Shown: piece by piece, positions 18,305-26,550 of the stretch
Layout: each line of letters opens with the position of its first letter
Numbering within the stretch: the first letter of the stretch is position 1
IMG/VR virus record: IMGVR_UViG_3300024255_001421
Coordinates: 1 to 42,506 of that record
Strand: one strand, 5' to 3'
DNA: 42,506 nucleotides
From: a virus
The notes under the pieces: generated by a model
The model's input: only the letters and a program-made list of their open reading frames with translations
Database searches by the model: none
Told to the model about the DNA's origin: nothing
Made by a program: the position numbers and the translations under genes

Positions 18305-20563
18305 TGCTAGTACTTTATACACTGTTCCATTAAACGTAATAGGTATTGTTCTATCATACGCTAATGCGTCTCCTAAACTAAGCTCTGTTGTCGTTGTATT
18401 TTCTGCTACAAAGTCTCTTACTTTAAGTATAGCACTTGCGTTGGTCATTTGAAGCCCAACAGTAGCACCTGTGCCGTCTGTTGTTCTAAGACCATCTAAG
18501 GTACCCACAAATGGCGGTGCTGTGTTTAATGGTATAACACATGCTTCTTTGTCTTGAGTTGTGTTTGAAGGACAAATAACAACGGTAGTACCTGCAACCA
18601 TATCGTCACCTGCTTGTACAGGCTTGTTTAATGTTACTGTATTGTTAATAGGATCAATAGCAATAATTTTAGTTAAAGTGCTAGTGTCAGTAGGATCAAT
18701 TTCTTCTGTGTAAGGTCTACTTTGAAATACATTGTTTAATCCAAAGCCGTCTACATTGTTTAGTGTAAGTACTGTATCACCAGGTACCGCTGTAACAGCA
18801 ATTTCTTTACCTACAGTTCCTATACAAAAATTATTAAGACTGTTGTTTCTTAAACCTTTATCACTATAAAAATATACTTGTTCTAATCCACTTAACCCTA
18901 ATGCAATGTTTGTAGTGAATTCTCTAATATTTACAATTTCTGTAATTCGTATGTAATCTGTGCCAGCAGGATTATTTTCTGCTACAACAACTGTACCTAC
19001 TTTAAGATCTGCTGTGTCGTCTACAGTAACACTTGTACCAGATGACGTGCCTGCTTGTACATCTAAAAATCCTCTGTGATCCATAAACTTAACAGGAACT
19101 GTTGCATCACCTGTTGCTGTAGAATTAACAATGATTATATTGTTACGTGATAAATCTGTAACTGTTGTGCCTTTAGTATAAGCCGGTGTAATAACTTGGT
19201 TACCAATTTCAATGTTGTCCGTATACGGGCTAGTTGATGTTGTACTTAATATGTTACTATCTTGTTCAAACGATACTGTATATTCTGCCCGTAACGCATT
19301 GACAAATCTTCTTGGAGGACTGTATGTTACAGTTAGTGGACTTACACTAAGCCATCTTGCATACTGTGTACTAAAGTTAACATCTTGTGGTCCTATTTCA
19401 CCACCGCCTGTTAAAAGTCTATTATCATAGAATCCTTTAAAACTATCTTCTTCAAACTCATCTGGCACTTGTTGATACAAATACCAATATGGCCAGTCGC
19501 CACTATCTTTAATATTTGTAGATAAGTTACAATCTATATACTTGTTAAAGTAATTCTTAGTAGGATCACTATACCAATATGTTAAACGTATTTCAATAGG
19601 AACGTATTTTTCTAAATCAGATTCAGTATGACTAAATCTAAATGAATCACTACCAATTTTGTTTTTAATACTGTAAGTAAGTTTTGCACCATTAGGAACT
19701 GTTATTGCTTGGTTAAGAGTAATAGTTGTATTACTAGTGCCGTCTACAAAAAGTCCTGAACTTATTTCTGCTGAAAGTATTGCTACGCCATTTTCATCTT
19801 CTGCGGCAATAACTTCATCACCTATTATTACAGTACGGGCATCAATTGCATCAACAGTAACACTTAGTTCATTATTCATTGCACTTAAATGTTCTATTTG
19901 GCGATCTTCTGCAAATGTATTTTGTACAACTTGAAGGGCACCAAAACGGTCTGCTACTTCAAACATTACTAAACCAGTAGTATCAAAACTAAATGTACTT
20001 GGACCACTAGCATCTGGCACATAAAATCCTTGCCATTGTATTAGTCCGTTTGCTCCACCTAGTGTGTCATCTAGTTTATTACTAAATTCAAATACACCGT
20101 TGTTCCAAAACTGTTTTGTAACTTGAGGTGTTTCGCCTGTTTGTATTATATTAGCACCTGTAGTATTTTTACTTAGACTAGTACTAATTTGATCAGTATC
20201 ATAAAATTTTGCTATAAGGCCATCTCCTCCATTAAAAAATGGTGGATCATTAGTTGTAGCAATAATAGTGTCTAATTGATTTTTAACAGTAATAACTGGA
20301 GAAGCAATTCTATCAACTAATTCACCATCTTCTAATACTGTATTTTTAACAGCAAGTCCTGCCATTAAACCAATATCTCTATTAGTAACTGTACTATTAC
20401 TAATACCTTTAATAGCGTCTAAATCACCGCCTGTAAATACTTTGTTATCAGAACCAACTACAAGGTTGTTTAGAACGTTGTTGAGTGCCTGATCTTTTGA
20501 TGTAAGATCTGCTAGATTTAAATCTCTACGTAGTCCTATGTTCTTAAATGAAGGTCTTGCCAT
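18293..20563 (-). CDS. Virion structural protein on opposite strand, possible PA14-like domain (756 aa)
   Basis: The only minus-strand gene in the structural block. It has its own late promoter (20582-20589, minus strand) and an AGGGAG Shine-Dalgarno. The N-terminus, MARPSFKNIGLRRDLNLADL followed by KDQALNNVLNNLV, is a helical adaptor-like start. Residues ~113-215 (GGDGLIAKFYDTDQ, then a WNNGVFEFSN and GFYVPDASGPSTFSFDT run) resemble a PA14-like carbohydrate-binding beta-barrel; this is a weak match by eye. The rest is beta-rich with Val/Thr/Asp strands. The C-terminal ITFNGTVYKVLASTS resembles that of the convergent neighbour. Probable fibre or receptor-binding protein; the inverted orientation suggests a rearranged or exchangeable cassette. 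Confidence 0.75.
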   Translation of the reverse strand: MARPSFKNIGLRRDLNLADLTSKDQALNNVLNNLVVGSDNKVFTGGDLDAIKGISNSTVTNRDIGLMAGLAVKNTVLEDGELVDRIASPVITVKNQLDTIIATTNDPPFFNGGDGLIAKFYDTDQISTSLSKNTTGANIIQTGETPQVTKQFWNNGVFEFSNKLDDTLGGANGLIQWQGFYVPDASGPSTFSFDTTGLVMFEVADRFGALQVVQNTFAEDRQIEHLSAMNNELSVTVDAIDARTVIIGDEVIAAEDENGVAILSAEISSGLFVDGTSNTTITLNQAITVPNGAKLTYSIKNKIGSDSFRFSHTESDLEKYVPIEIRLTYWYSDPTKNYFNKYIDCNLSTNIKDSGDWPYWYLYQQVPDEFEEDSFKGFYDNRLLTGGGEIGPQDVNFSTQYARWLSVSPLTVTYSPPRRFVNALRAEYTVSFEQDSNILSTTSTSPYTDNIEIGNQVITPAYTKGTTVTDLSRNNIIIVNSTATGDATVPVKFMDHRGFLDVQAGTSSGTSVTVDDTADLKVGTVVVAENNPAGTDYIRITEIVNIREFTTNIALGLSGLEQVYFYSDKGLRNNSLNNFCIGTVGKEIAVTAVPGDTVLTLNNVDGFGLNNVFQSRPYTEEIDPTDTSTLTKIIAIDPINNTVTLNKPVQAGDDMVAGTTVVICPSNTTQDKEACVIPLNTAPPFVGTLDGLRTTDGTGATVGLQMTNASAILKVRDFVAENTTTTELSLGDALAYDRTIPITFNGTVYKVLASTS
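18295..18302. repeat. Palindrome AACTAGTT at overlapping convergent stops
   Basis: An 8-bp perfect palindrome inside the 12-bp overlap between the plus-strand gene ending at 18304 (TGA) and the minus-strand gene ending at 18293 (TAA). Both proteins therefore end in similar residues (..LTS and ..STS). No T-rich terminator tract is evident on either side. Confidence 0.5.
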
Positions 20564-20581
20564 ATAATACTCCCTGTACAG

Positions 20582-20589
20582 TATTTATC
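20582..20589 (-). promoter_or_regulatory. Late promoter box, minus strand
   Basis: TATTTATC on the plus strand reads GATAAATA on the minus strand, 18 bases before the start codon of the minus-strand structural gene. It matches the box seen before the plus-strand late genes. Confidence 0.75.
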
Positions 20590-20595
20590 AGCTTT

Positions 20596-20603
20596 GATAA
20601 ATA
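20596..20603 (+). promoter_or_regulatory. Late promoter box, plus strand
   Basis: GATAAATA, 24 bases before ATG at 20628, followed by AT-rich DNA and an AGGAA Shine-Dalgarno. It is the right arm of the inverted repeat. Confidence 0.75.
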
Positions 20604-20627
20604 CAATATATAATAGGAAACTAACAA

Positions 20628-21317
20628 ATGGCTGTAGAACTAGTAAACATAGGTAGAATTGCAAACGATGGTACAGGTGATGACCTACGTGAAGCATTTA
20701 TCAAAATCAATAGAAGTTTAGAAGATCTAGACTTGCGTATTGACGATAAAACTGAAGGTGTCAACTTAGGCACAGGTGCAGGCGTCTTTAAACAACGCAC
20801 AGGATACAATTTAGAATACAAAAGTCTTGTAGGAAATAACGATATTGTTGTTACAAACAACCCTACAGAGATTGCACTTAGTATAGATACAACCCTAGGG
20901 GCAAGACCTATTGTTGCTGATACTGGTACAGTAACTATACCAGCAAGAGGAACACTTAGATTACAAGGTTCAGGCGGAATTACAACTACAGCAGATGACG
21001 CAAACGGATCAGTAACTATTGCAGGTAATGCTACTTTAGAATCAGACACTAGTCCGTCATTATCAGCAAACCTTAATGCTAATGGATTTGCTATTACCAA
21101 CGTAGGCACACTTATAGGTAGTAATGTTCAAAGTCTTGTGTATGATGTTGATATCCGCACTATAAACGATTTATATATTAACTTAGACTTTGGCGAATTT
21201 GTAGAGAATACAAATAACTTCGTTGACTTCTTTAAGGGATTAGTTAATGCTGATTACGGCACTCTAACTGGTCCGACATTGATAAACACGGACGACGGGC
21301 TATTACCAACATTGTAA
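20628..21317 (+). CDS. Short virion structural protein with fibre-type N-terminal motif (229 aa)
   Basis: The N-terminus reads VNIGRIANDGTGDDLREAFIK then IN, a G-D-G/T-G-D-x-(L/I)-R-x-AF-x-K-(V/I)-N signature that recurs at the start of many fibre-type proteins of marine myoviruses and also in the gene starting at 42125. It may be a docking or trimerisation helix. The rest is beta-rich (VTIPARGTLRLQGSGGI, GFAITNVGTLIGSNV), ending in an acidic segment. It has its own late promoter. No enzymatic motif; small adaptor or fibre part by context. Confidence 0.7.
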   Translation: MAVELVNIGRIANDGTGDDLREAFIKINRSLEDLDLRIDDKTEGVNLGTGAGVFKQRTGYNLEYKSLVGNNDIVVTNNPTEIALSIDTTLGARPIVADTGTVTIPARGTLRLQGSGGITTTADDANGSVTIAGNATLESDTSPSLSANLNANGFAITNVGTLIGSNVQSLVYDVDIRTINDLYINLDFGEFVENTNNFVDFFKGLVNADYGTLTGPTLINTDDGLLPTL

Positions 21318-21322
21318 ATTAC

Positions 21323-21330
21323 GATAAATA
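21323..21330 (+). promoter_or_regulatory. Late promoter box GATAAATA
   Basis: Located 19 bases before ATG at 21350 and followed by AAGGA. It separates the 1119-aa gene from its upstream neighbour. Confidence 0.75.
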
Positions 21331-21349
21331 GCTATGTAAGGATTTTTAT

Positions 21350-24300
21350 ATGGCAAGTATCTGGACACAACCAAACAACTACAAATTAAGAACACTTGTA
21401 GAAAGAGTGAAACTTGAGACAGGAGATTTTATTTTACCTGTGGACTCAAGTGCGACTATAACATTATTAGCAGGTGACTTACCTCCTGGACTAAGAATTG
21501 TCGGTACCGAAATAACTGGTACACCTTTTGAAGTTGAAATAGTAAAAGTATTTAAATTTGTTCTTAGAGCAAAAGTAGGAACTACTGTAGAAGATAGAAC
21601 TTTTACAATAGATGTTACAGGACCAGATGAACCGTTTTGGATTACACAACCAGGACTTTTGCCAATTGGCGCAAACGAAAATTTATTTGTTTTAGACAAT
21701 CAAATTATTGACTATCAGTTCTTAGCAATTGATGCTGATACAGCTGCAGGTCAAACATTAGAATACTATATTGTTCCTGGGGAGGGCACCTTACCGCCAG
21801 GACTTACACTAACAAACACAGGTAGAATACAAGGTGTTGTAGAACCTTTGCTTGCATTAGATAAAGAAGCAGCTAAAGGCGGATTTGACACAAGTCCATA
21901 TGATGCTTATCCTAGCGATTTTTCAATTAAAGCAGATAGAGGTTTTGATAGTTATTTTTATGACAATGTGCGTTACGATACGCAATCAGATCCACAAATA
22001 CCAAAGAAACTAAATCGTTACTATGAATTTAAAGTAACTATAAATGACGGTGTAACAGAGAATCCACCTAAAAGAAAATTTAAGATATATGTTGTAGGTG
22101 ACGATTTCCTAAGAGCAGACAACACTATCATGAAAGTTTCAAATGGTGTGTTTAAAGCAGACAACACAAACATACGTCAACCTAAATGGTTAACACCTGC
22201 AGACCTTGGATACAAAAAATCAAATAATAATGCTACTGTTTACTTAGATGTTTATACTAGTGATACATTACAAGGTAACTTGTTATACAGTTTAGACGAT
22301 GTTAACAACGACAATAGCGAAAGTATTTTACCACCAGGATTAAAACTAGATACTCTTAGTGGAGAACTAACTGGTCCTATTCCTTATCAGCCACAAAGTT
22401 TTAAAGACTACAAATTTACTGTTCGTGCAACACGTTACACAAACGACATAGATTATGCTGTAGTTACAGGCACATTTTACGAAGATACATTATCAGGCAA
22501 ACGATCATTTAAAGTATACAAACTTCCTCTTAATGTACAAGACGGAATAACACTTAATGACGGTATTGATGACCTAAATGATTTAAAAGATCAAAACATT
22601 ACATTAAATGGCAGACCTTACAAAGTAGAGTCAGTAGATGGTTCAGATGACGACTTCGATATAATCACACTCACTGAAACACTACGACCATTCTTAAGTT
22701 TTACTCTGTCACAAGACAGTCAAGCAAACAGTCAAAGTATATTTGTTGAAAAACTAAACAACTTTGAAAGACAACAATGGAAAGATAAAAAACTTGTTTA
22801 CGATAACCAAAGTAGTACACCAGAAACTTACACAATACAAAGTGTATATGGTTACAAGCGTTGGCAGATCGCAAGTGCGACAGGCGATATTTCTATCAAC
22901 TTTGAAGCTGGTGGCACAACGGCATTACCGTTTGGTCAAAACGAAACGCTATCTCAGAGTGTGATAAGAATATTCGAAGGTACAGATTTACCTGTTTTTG
23001 TAGACGCGGGCGCGACAGCAGGAAGTATAACTTTCTGGGCTCCAGATAATGCACTTACAAAAGAAGCAAGAATTAAGACTATCTTTACAGGTAGTGATTT
23101 AGTTTATACATTACTAGATGGTAATAAAGATCTAGTATATTTTGACAAACCATTAGAACCAGGCAGAACTTATATTACAGGACAAACTGTTAGTCTTGCA
23201 TTATATGGAGATGGATTCTTTGAGAAAGAATTAATTACATATGCAAATGCTGATGTAAACAATCCTAGTACACCTAAAACATTTACTATTAGAATACTAG
23301 GTGAAGTAGACAGTGAGATTGAATGGATTACGCCTGCAGACTTAGGAAGCATTACAGCAAACTTTAACAGTACAAAGCGTGTTACAGCAAAAACAAACGT
23401 ACCTGATACTAGACTAATATATACTATTGTGTCAGGACGCCTGCCAAACGGGCTTAGATTAGCTTACACAGGCGAAATAATAGGTAAAGTAACACAGTTT
23501 GGTACACTAGAAAATTTAGGACTAACAACATTCGATAATGCTGACTTTAGTTTAGACGGTGGCACAACATCAATAGATAGATCATATACTGTTAAAATTA
23601 AAGCAGAAGATAGATTTGGTTACAGTGCTATTGAAAGAGACTTTGTAATAGATGTAATTGACCAAGACGATACCCTTTACAGTAATTTGTATATTAGGCC
23701 AATGTTAGAGCCTACAATTAGAAAAGAGTTTAAACGTTTTGTAAGTAATCCAGATATATTTCCAACTACATCAATATATAGAGCAAGCGATCCTAACTTT
23801 GGAATACAAACTAAAGTTAATATGTTAGCATATGCCGGTATTGAAACTAAAAATATTGATGAGTATGTAGCAGCTACAGCAAAGAATCATAAACGTAGAA
23901 ATTATAAAATAGGTGATGTAAAAACAGCCATTGCAAAAGAACCAGGTAGTAATGATATTGTATACGAAGTTGTATACTTAGAAATTATTGATCCTCGTGA
24001 CAGCAAAAAAGGCAAAGTTGCAAATAACTTTATAGCACACCCGCAACCAGGAATAACAGCAGACAGTGTAGAGTACGAAGTTATTGATGATACAACAGCA
24101 CAAGACAGTGGTTATGATGTTGCAAAAGTCGACGGACGTTTTAGAGATATAGACGTTACACTTGATCAAGGCGATGGGTTTAGCGTTGGTCTGCGTACAG
24201 GTGATGTAATACAAGACGTTGATAATGATGATATTGATGTTACACTTAGAGATGGTGTAACAGAAGTAAATATTGATGTTGATATAAGTGACTCAGAACC

Positions 24301-24709
24301 TATTAGACAGCGTTTAAGACAGAACGGTACAAATACTGTAAAAGCAGATACCGATGCTGTAATAGTAAACAATGCTAATGAAGTAAACATGTATATTAGT
24401 AATACAACTAATATGCGTGAGCAACTTGAAAAAATTGGCAAGAGCCAAAGACAATACTTACCGTTATGGATGCGTACAGGTCAAGACGGAAGTATTTCAG
24501 AACTAGACTATGTAACAGCAATACCTTTAGCATATTGTAAAGAAGGTAAAGCAAAACTAGTACAACAAAATGTTAAAAATGCACTTACAAATGGCGAGTT
24601 CGATTTTAAACAAATTAACTTCGATGTTGACAGATACATTGTAGACAGTGCAACAGGAATACAAGATGAAAGATATATTGTCTTTCCAAATTATATTTTT
24701 AATGTATAA
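21350..24709 (+). CDS. Large virion protein with Ig-like putative repeats (1119 aa)
   Basis: Begins MASIWTQPNNYKLRTLVERV. It contains at least four copies of the LPPGL-x-L ... G-x-(I/L)-x-G-x-(P/V) signature of He_PIG/cadherin-like Ig folds, near residues 45, 148, 327 and 698 (the last as LPNGLRLA). Each is in a beta-rich segment with a DRTFTIDV or RKFKIYVVGD type closing strand. A Tyr/Arg-rich linker (DSYFYDNVRYDTQSDPQIPK) lies near residue 205. The C-terminal third has an Asp-rich beta segment (DGFSVGLRTGDVIQDVDNDD) and ends RYIVFPNYIFNV. Ig-like domains are common in myovirus appendages and can bind surface polysaccharides weakly. Baseplate or fibre role inferred from context and its own late promoter. 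Confidence 0.8.
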   Translation: MASIWTQPNNYKLRTLVERVKLETGDFILPVDSSATITLLAGDLPPGLRIVGTEITGTPFEVEIVKVFKFVLRAKVGTTVEDRTFTIDVTGPDEPFWITQPGLLPIGANENLFVLDNQIIDYQFLAIDADTAAGQTLEYYIVPGEGTLPPGLTLTNTGRIQGVVEPLLALDKEAAKGGFDTSPYDAYPSDFSIKADRGFDSYFYDNVRYDTQSDPQIPKKLNRYYEFKVTINDGVTENPPKRKFKIYVVGDDFLRADNTIMKVSNGVFKADNTNIRQPKWLTPADLGYKKSNNNATVYLDVYTSDTLQGNLLYSLDDVNNDNSESILPPGLKLDTLSGELTGPIPYQPQSFKDYKFTVRATRYTNDIDYAVVTGTFYEDTLSGKRSFKVYKLPLNVQDGITLNDGIDDLNDLKDQNITLNGRPYKVESVDGSDDDFDIITLTETLRPFLSFTLSQDSQANSQSIFVEKLNNFERQQWKDKKLVYDNQSSTPETYTIQSVYGYKRWQIASATGDISINFEAGGTTALPFGQNETLSQSVIRIFEGTDLPVFVDAGATAGSITFWAPDNALTKEARIKTIFTGSDLVYTLLDGNKDLVYFDKPLEPGRTYITGQTVSLALYGDGFFEKELITYANADVNNPSTPKTFTIRILGEVDSEIEWITPADLGSITANFNSTKRVTAKTNVPDTRLIYTIVSGRLPNGLRLAYTGEIIGKVTQFGTLENLGLTTFDNADFSLDGGTTSIDRSYTVKIKAEDRFGYSAIERDFVIDVIDQDDTLYSNLYIRPMLEPTIRKEFKRFVSNPDIFPTTSIYRASDPNFGIQTKVNMLAYAGIETKNIDEYVAATAKNHKRRNYKIGDVKTAIAKEPGSNDIVYEVVYLEIIDPRDSKKGKVANNFIAHPQPGITADSVEYEVIDDTTAQDSGYDVAKVDGRFRDIDVTLDQGDGFSVGLRTGDVIQDVDNDDIDVTLRDGVTEVNIDVDISDSEPIRQRLRQNGTNTVKADTDAVIVNNANEVNMYISNTTNMREQLEKIGKSQRQYLPLWMRTGQDGSISELDYVTAIPLAYCKEGKAKLVQQNVKNALTNGEFDFKQINFDVDRYIVDSATGIQDERYIVFPNYIFNV

Positions 24710-24714
24710 TACTA

Positions 24715-24722
24715 GATAAATA
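24715..24722 (+). promoter_or_regulatory. Late promoter box GATAAATA
   Basis: Lies 19 bases before ATG at 24742; followed by CAGGAG Shine-Dalgarno. Confidence 0.75.
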
Positions 24723-24741
24723 ATATACCAGGAGAAAACAG

Positions 24742-25335
24742 ATGGCCAGTAATATAGTAGATACAACAATTGACGAAACATATCCTGTCGCAGGTGTCGA
24801 CAACGATAGTCAAGGATTTAGAGATAATTTTAATATTATCAAAGCAAACTTTGTATCGGCAAAAGCCGAAATTACAGAGTTACAAAGTAATGCGGTTCTT
24901 AAGAGTGCATTAACAGGTGAAACATTAGATAACGACTTTGGCGGTAATGAAGTTACAAATGCAGTGTTTAAAGATTGTGCAGAAGGCGTAAGTGCTAACG
25001 GTACTATTAACACACTACAGAACATAAGTTACTTAAATGGTGGATATCAAACAGGTACTGTTACAGGCAATCTTACTCTAACACTTGCTGATTGGCCGTC
25101 AGCTGGATATGCTAGAATGGTTGTAGAACTAGCAAGTGATACTAGCGATGCTAGAACAATTACATTTAGCGGTGAAAACACAGCACAGTTTAAGAAAATA
25201 TCTACTGACTCTTGGGCATCAACAACAGCAACTGGTGTAGTAGCAACAGTTACACAGTCTAAAGAAATTTACGAATTTTGGACACACGATGGCGGATCAA
25301 ACATCTATGCTAAAATTGTAGGAACGTTTATTTAA
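24742..25335 (+). CDS. Small virion structural protein (197 aa)
   Basis: The N-terminus has the phrase YPVAGVDNDSQGFRDNFNII, then a short helix (AEITELQSNAVL). This D-N-D-S-Q-G-F-R-x-N-F pattern recurs at the start of phage fibre or adaptor proteins. The C-terminal ~110 residues are beta-rich (TGNLTLTLADWPSAGYARMV, then EIYEFWTHDGGSNIYAKIVG), resembling a fibre-head or knob domain. It has its own late promoter, and its stop overlaps the next ATG by one base. Likely a minor virion protein; not identified to a T4 gene. Confidence 0.7.
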   Translation: MASNIVDTTIDETYPVAGVDNDSQGFRDNFNIIKANFVSAKAEITELQSNAVLKSALTGETLDNDFGGNEVTNAVFKDCAEGVSANGTINTLQNISYLNGGYQTGTVTGNLTLTLADWPSAGYARMVVELASDTSDARTITFSGENTAQFKKISTDSWASTTATGVVATVTQSKEIYEFWTHDGGSNIYAKIVGTFI

Positions 25336-25568
25336 TGTTTAATCCTTTAGTTGATGACTTCTCACTTCTATCAGATAGAGAAGTAGAAGAAAAACTATTT
25401 GATTTAAAAAGAAAATACTGGCAGACGCGAAACCCTTCCGTTCAAGAACAAATTTCAGTTATCATGAATATGTATTCAGAAGAAATGCATGTACGTAGTG
25501 CAAAAGCAATGCAAAAAACTAATGATGATTCGGAAAAAGGACTTGACAATCTGATTAATATCAGTTAA
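25335..25568 (+). CDS. Conserved small helical protein (77 aa)
   Basis: Coupled to the upstream gene by TAATG. The product begins MFNPLVDDFSLLSDREVEEK and continues LFDLKRKYWQTRNPSVQEQI, a charged helical pattern that I recognise as a recurring hypothetical family in marine T4-like phages; function unknown. The end is acidic (DDSEKGLDNLINIS). Its last codons carry the -35 of the sigma70-type promoter for the next gene. No membrane segment or catalytic motif was seen. Confidence 0.65.
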   Translation: MFNPLVDDFSLLSDREVEEKLFDLKRKYWQTRNPSVQEQISVIMNMYSEEMHVRSAKAMQKTNDDSEKGLDNLINIS

Positions 25569-25571
25569 AAT
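25543..25571 (+). promoter_or_regulatory. Sigma70-type promoter (TTGACA-N17-TAAAAT)
   Basis: TTGACA at 25543-25548 and TAAAAT at 25566-25571 with a 17-base spacer. The predicted start of transcription (~25578) coincides with the first ATG of the next gene, so that mRNA would be leaderless or would use the ATG at 25584. No late box is present here. Confidence 0.55.
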
Positions 25572-25577
25572 ACTTGT

Positions 25578-26108
25578 ATGCTTATGAAAACTGACGACTT
25601 AGGAATTCCACGATTCTCTAATAAGGATCTAATAGACATGATATACAGCGGCAACGCTGATAAGTGTCATGTTGTTCTATGTGAGCAATCGGACGATGTA
25701 GACAAGTTCAATGCCGCTATGGAAGAACAAGGCTTTGACAAACTCCAAAAGTATATCCCACTAGATGTAGATCAAAAGACTTTTGACAATGTATGTCAAA
25801 GTGAATGGTTTATGCCTGATGGATATAAAGAGCTAGATGTTGAAGCACATTTATTAGGTAAGATAGGCGACAACCCTCTGTTACCAGAGTGGGCCAGATG
25901 CTTAGAAGAATTAGAAGCATATAAACAACGTGATATGTATCCACTACTACGCTATATGATATATCTTGTAGACTATATGCGTGAGAATGATATTGTTTGG
26001 GGAGTAGGTAGAGGTAGTTCAGTAGCAAGTTATGTGCTATATTTGATAGGTGTACACAAAGTTAATTCAATTCAGTTTGACCTGGATTGGCGAGAGTTCT
26101 TAAGATAA
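25578..26108 (+). CDS. DNA polymerase III alpha (family C) core-like fragment protein (176 aa)
   Basis: Start could be ATG 25578 or 25584. Residues ~105-176 align by eye with the start of the family C polymerase core: a helix EELEAYKQRDMYPLLRYMIY, then WGVGRGSSVASYVLYLIG, then FDLDWREFLR. These match the bacterial region that reads GPGRGSGAGSLVAYALGI and FERFL. The protein ends just before the point where the bacterial enzyme has its catalytic PDFDVD aspartates, so it cannot be a polymerase alone. The N-terminal ~100 residues are not recognised. T4-like phages replicate with a family B polymerase, so this is likely a repurposed DNA- or protein-binding module. Similar short proteins occur in other marine myoviruses. 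Promoter class suggests early or middle expression. Confidence 0.65.
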   Translation: MLMKTDDLGIPRFSNKDLIDMIYSGNADKCHVVLCEQSDDVDKFNAAMEEQGFDKLQKYIPLDVDQKTFDNVCQSEWFMPDGYKELDVEAHLLGKIGDNPLLPEWARCLEELEAYKQRDMYPLLRYMIYLVDYMRENDIVWGVGRGSSVASYVLYLIGVHKVNSIQFDLDWREFLR

Positions 26109-26111
26109 ATA
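26104..26111 (+). promoter_or_regulatory. Late promoter box GATAAATA
   Basis: Overlaps the stop of the Pol III-like gene, 22 bases before ATG at 26134, and is followed by a TAGGAGAG Shine-Dalgarno. It probably serves the 26134-27313 genes. Confidence 0.75.
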
Positions 26112-26133
26112 CGTATATAATAGGAGAGTTATT

Positions 26134-26550
26134 ATGGCAATGAGACAAAAAGGTCAAAAGACCTACACAACAATGCAAGGCAAACAAGTTGATATGGATC
26201 TGTTGCGTAAGAAGAATGAACTTACTCCTGCAGTAGGAAATGCTCGTGTAAATGCACGTGGCGATGAACTAGGCGCAGGTGGTAAAATTGTTCGTAAGCG
26301 TGAACAAGTAATTAAAGATTATTACAAAGGATCTATGCCAGTAGCCGAAGAACCTACCATCAGTGTAAGTAATGTTGTTGCTGAAGAAGCACCTGTAGCA
26401 CAAAAGGCTGTAAAGTCTAAAACTACTACAAGAGCACAGCAAAAAGTAGAAGCTGCACAACCAACAGAAACTGAACTCAAAGAGTTTGACGACATGGAAG
26501 ATGGTTGGGTAGAAGACGAAGACGGCAACTTTGTACAAAAAGGTGACTAA
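26134..26550 (+). CDS. Conserved late hypothetical protein (138 aa)
   Basis: The N-terminal half is conserved-looking and basic (MRQKGQKTYTTMQGKQVDMD, then KNELTPAVGNARVNARGDEL, then GGKIVRKREQVIKDYY). I recognise this pattern from hypothetical proteins of T4-like marine phages. The C-terminal half is a low-complexity Ala/Glu/Lys/Thr linker ending in an acidic tail (DDMEDGWVEDEDGNFVQKGD). Such a basic-head, acidic-tail layout suits a virion or assembly protein. It is directly behind a late promoter and its stop overlaps the co-chaperonin start (ACTAATGG). Function unknown. Confidence 0.65.
   Translation: MAMRQKGQKTYTTMQGKQVDMDLLRKKNELTPAVGNARVNARGDELGAGGKIVRKREQVIKDYYKGSMPVAEEPTISVSNVVAEEAPVAQKAVKSKTTTRAQQKVEAAQPTETELKEFDDMEDGWVEDEDGNFVQKGD

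Larger units (their letters stand above)
20581..20604. repeat. Perfect 9-bp inverted repeat forming divergent late promoters
   Basis: GTATTTATC (20581-20589), a 6-base centre AGCTTT, then GATAAATAC (20596-20604). Each arm is a late-promoter box for the gene on its side: 18293-20563 to the left and 20628-21317 to the right. The arms are so close that two polymerases could hardly bind at once. Confidence 0.85.

Noticed and set aside
18296-18311. Possible terminator ACTAG-TTGATG-CTAGT at the convergent stops
   Set aside because: Weak 5-bp AT-rich stem with no T tract; better explained by the overlap palindrome.
20621-21109. Antisense frame (162 codons) over the 229-aa structural gene
   Set aside because: Shadow of a gene with clear late promoter and ribosome site; no domain signal.
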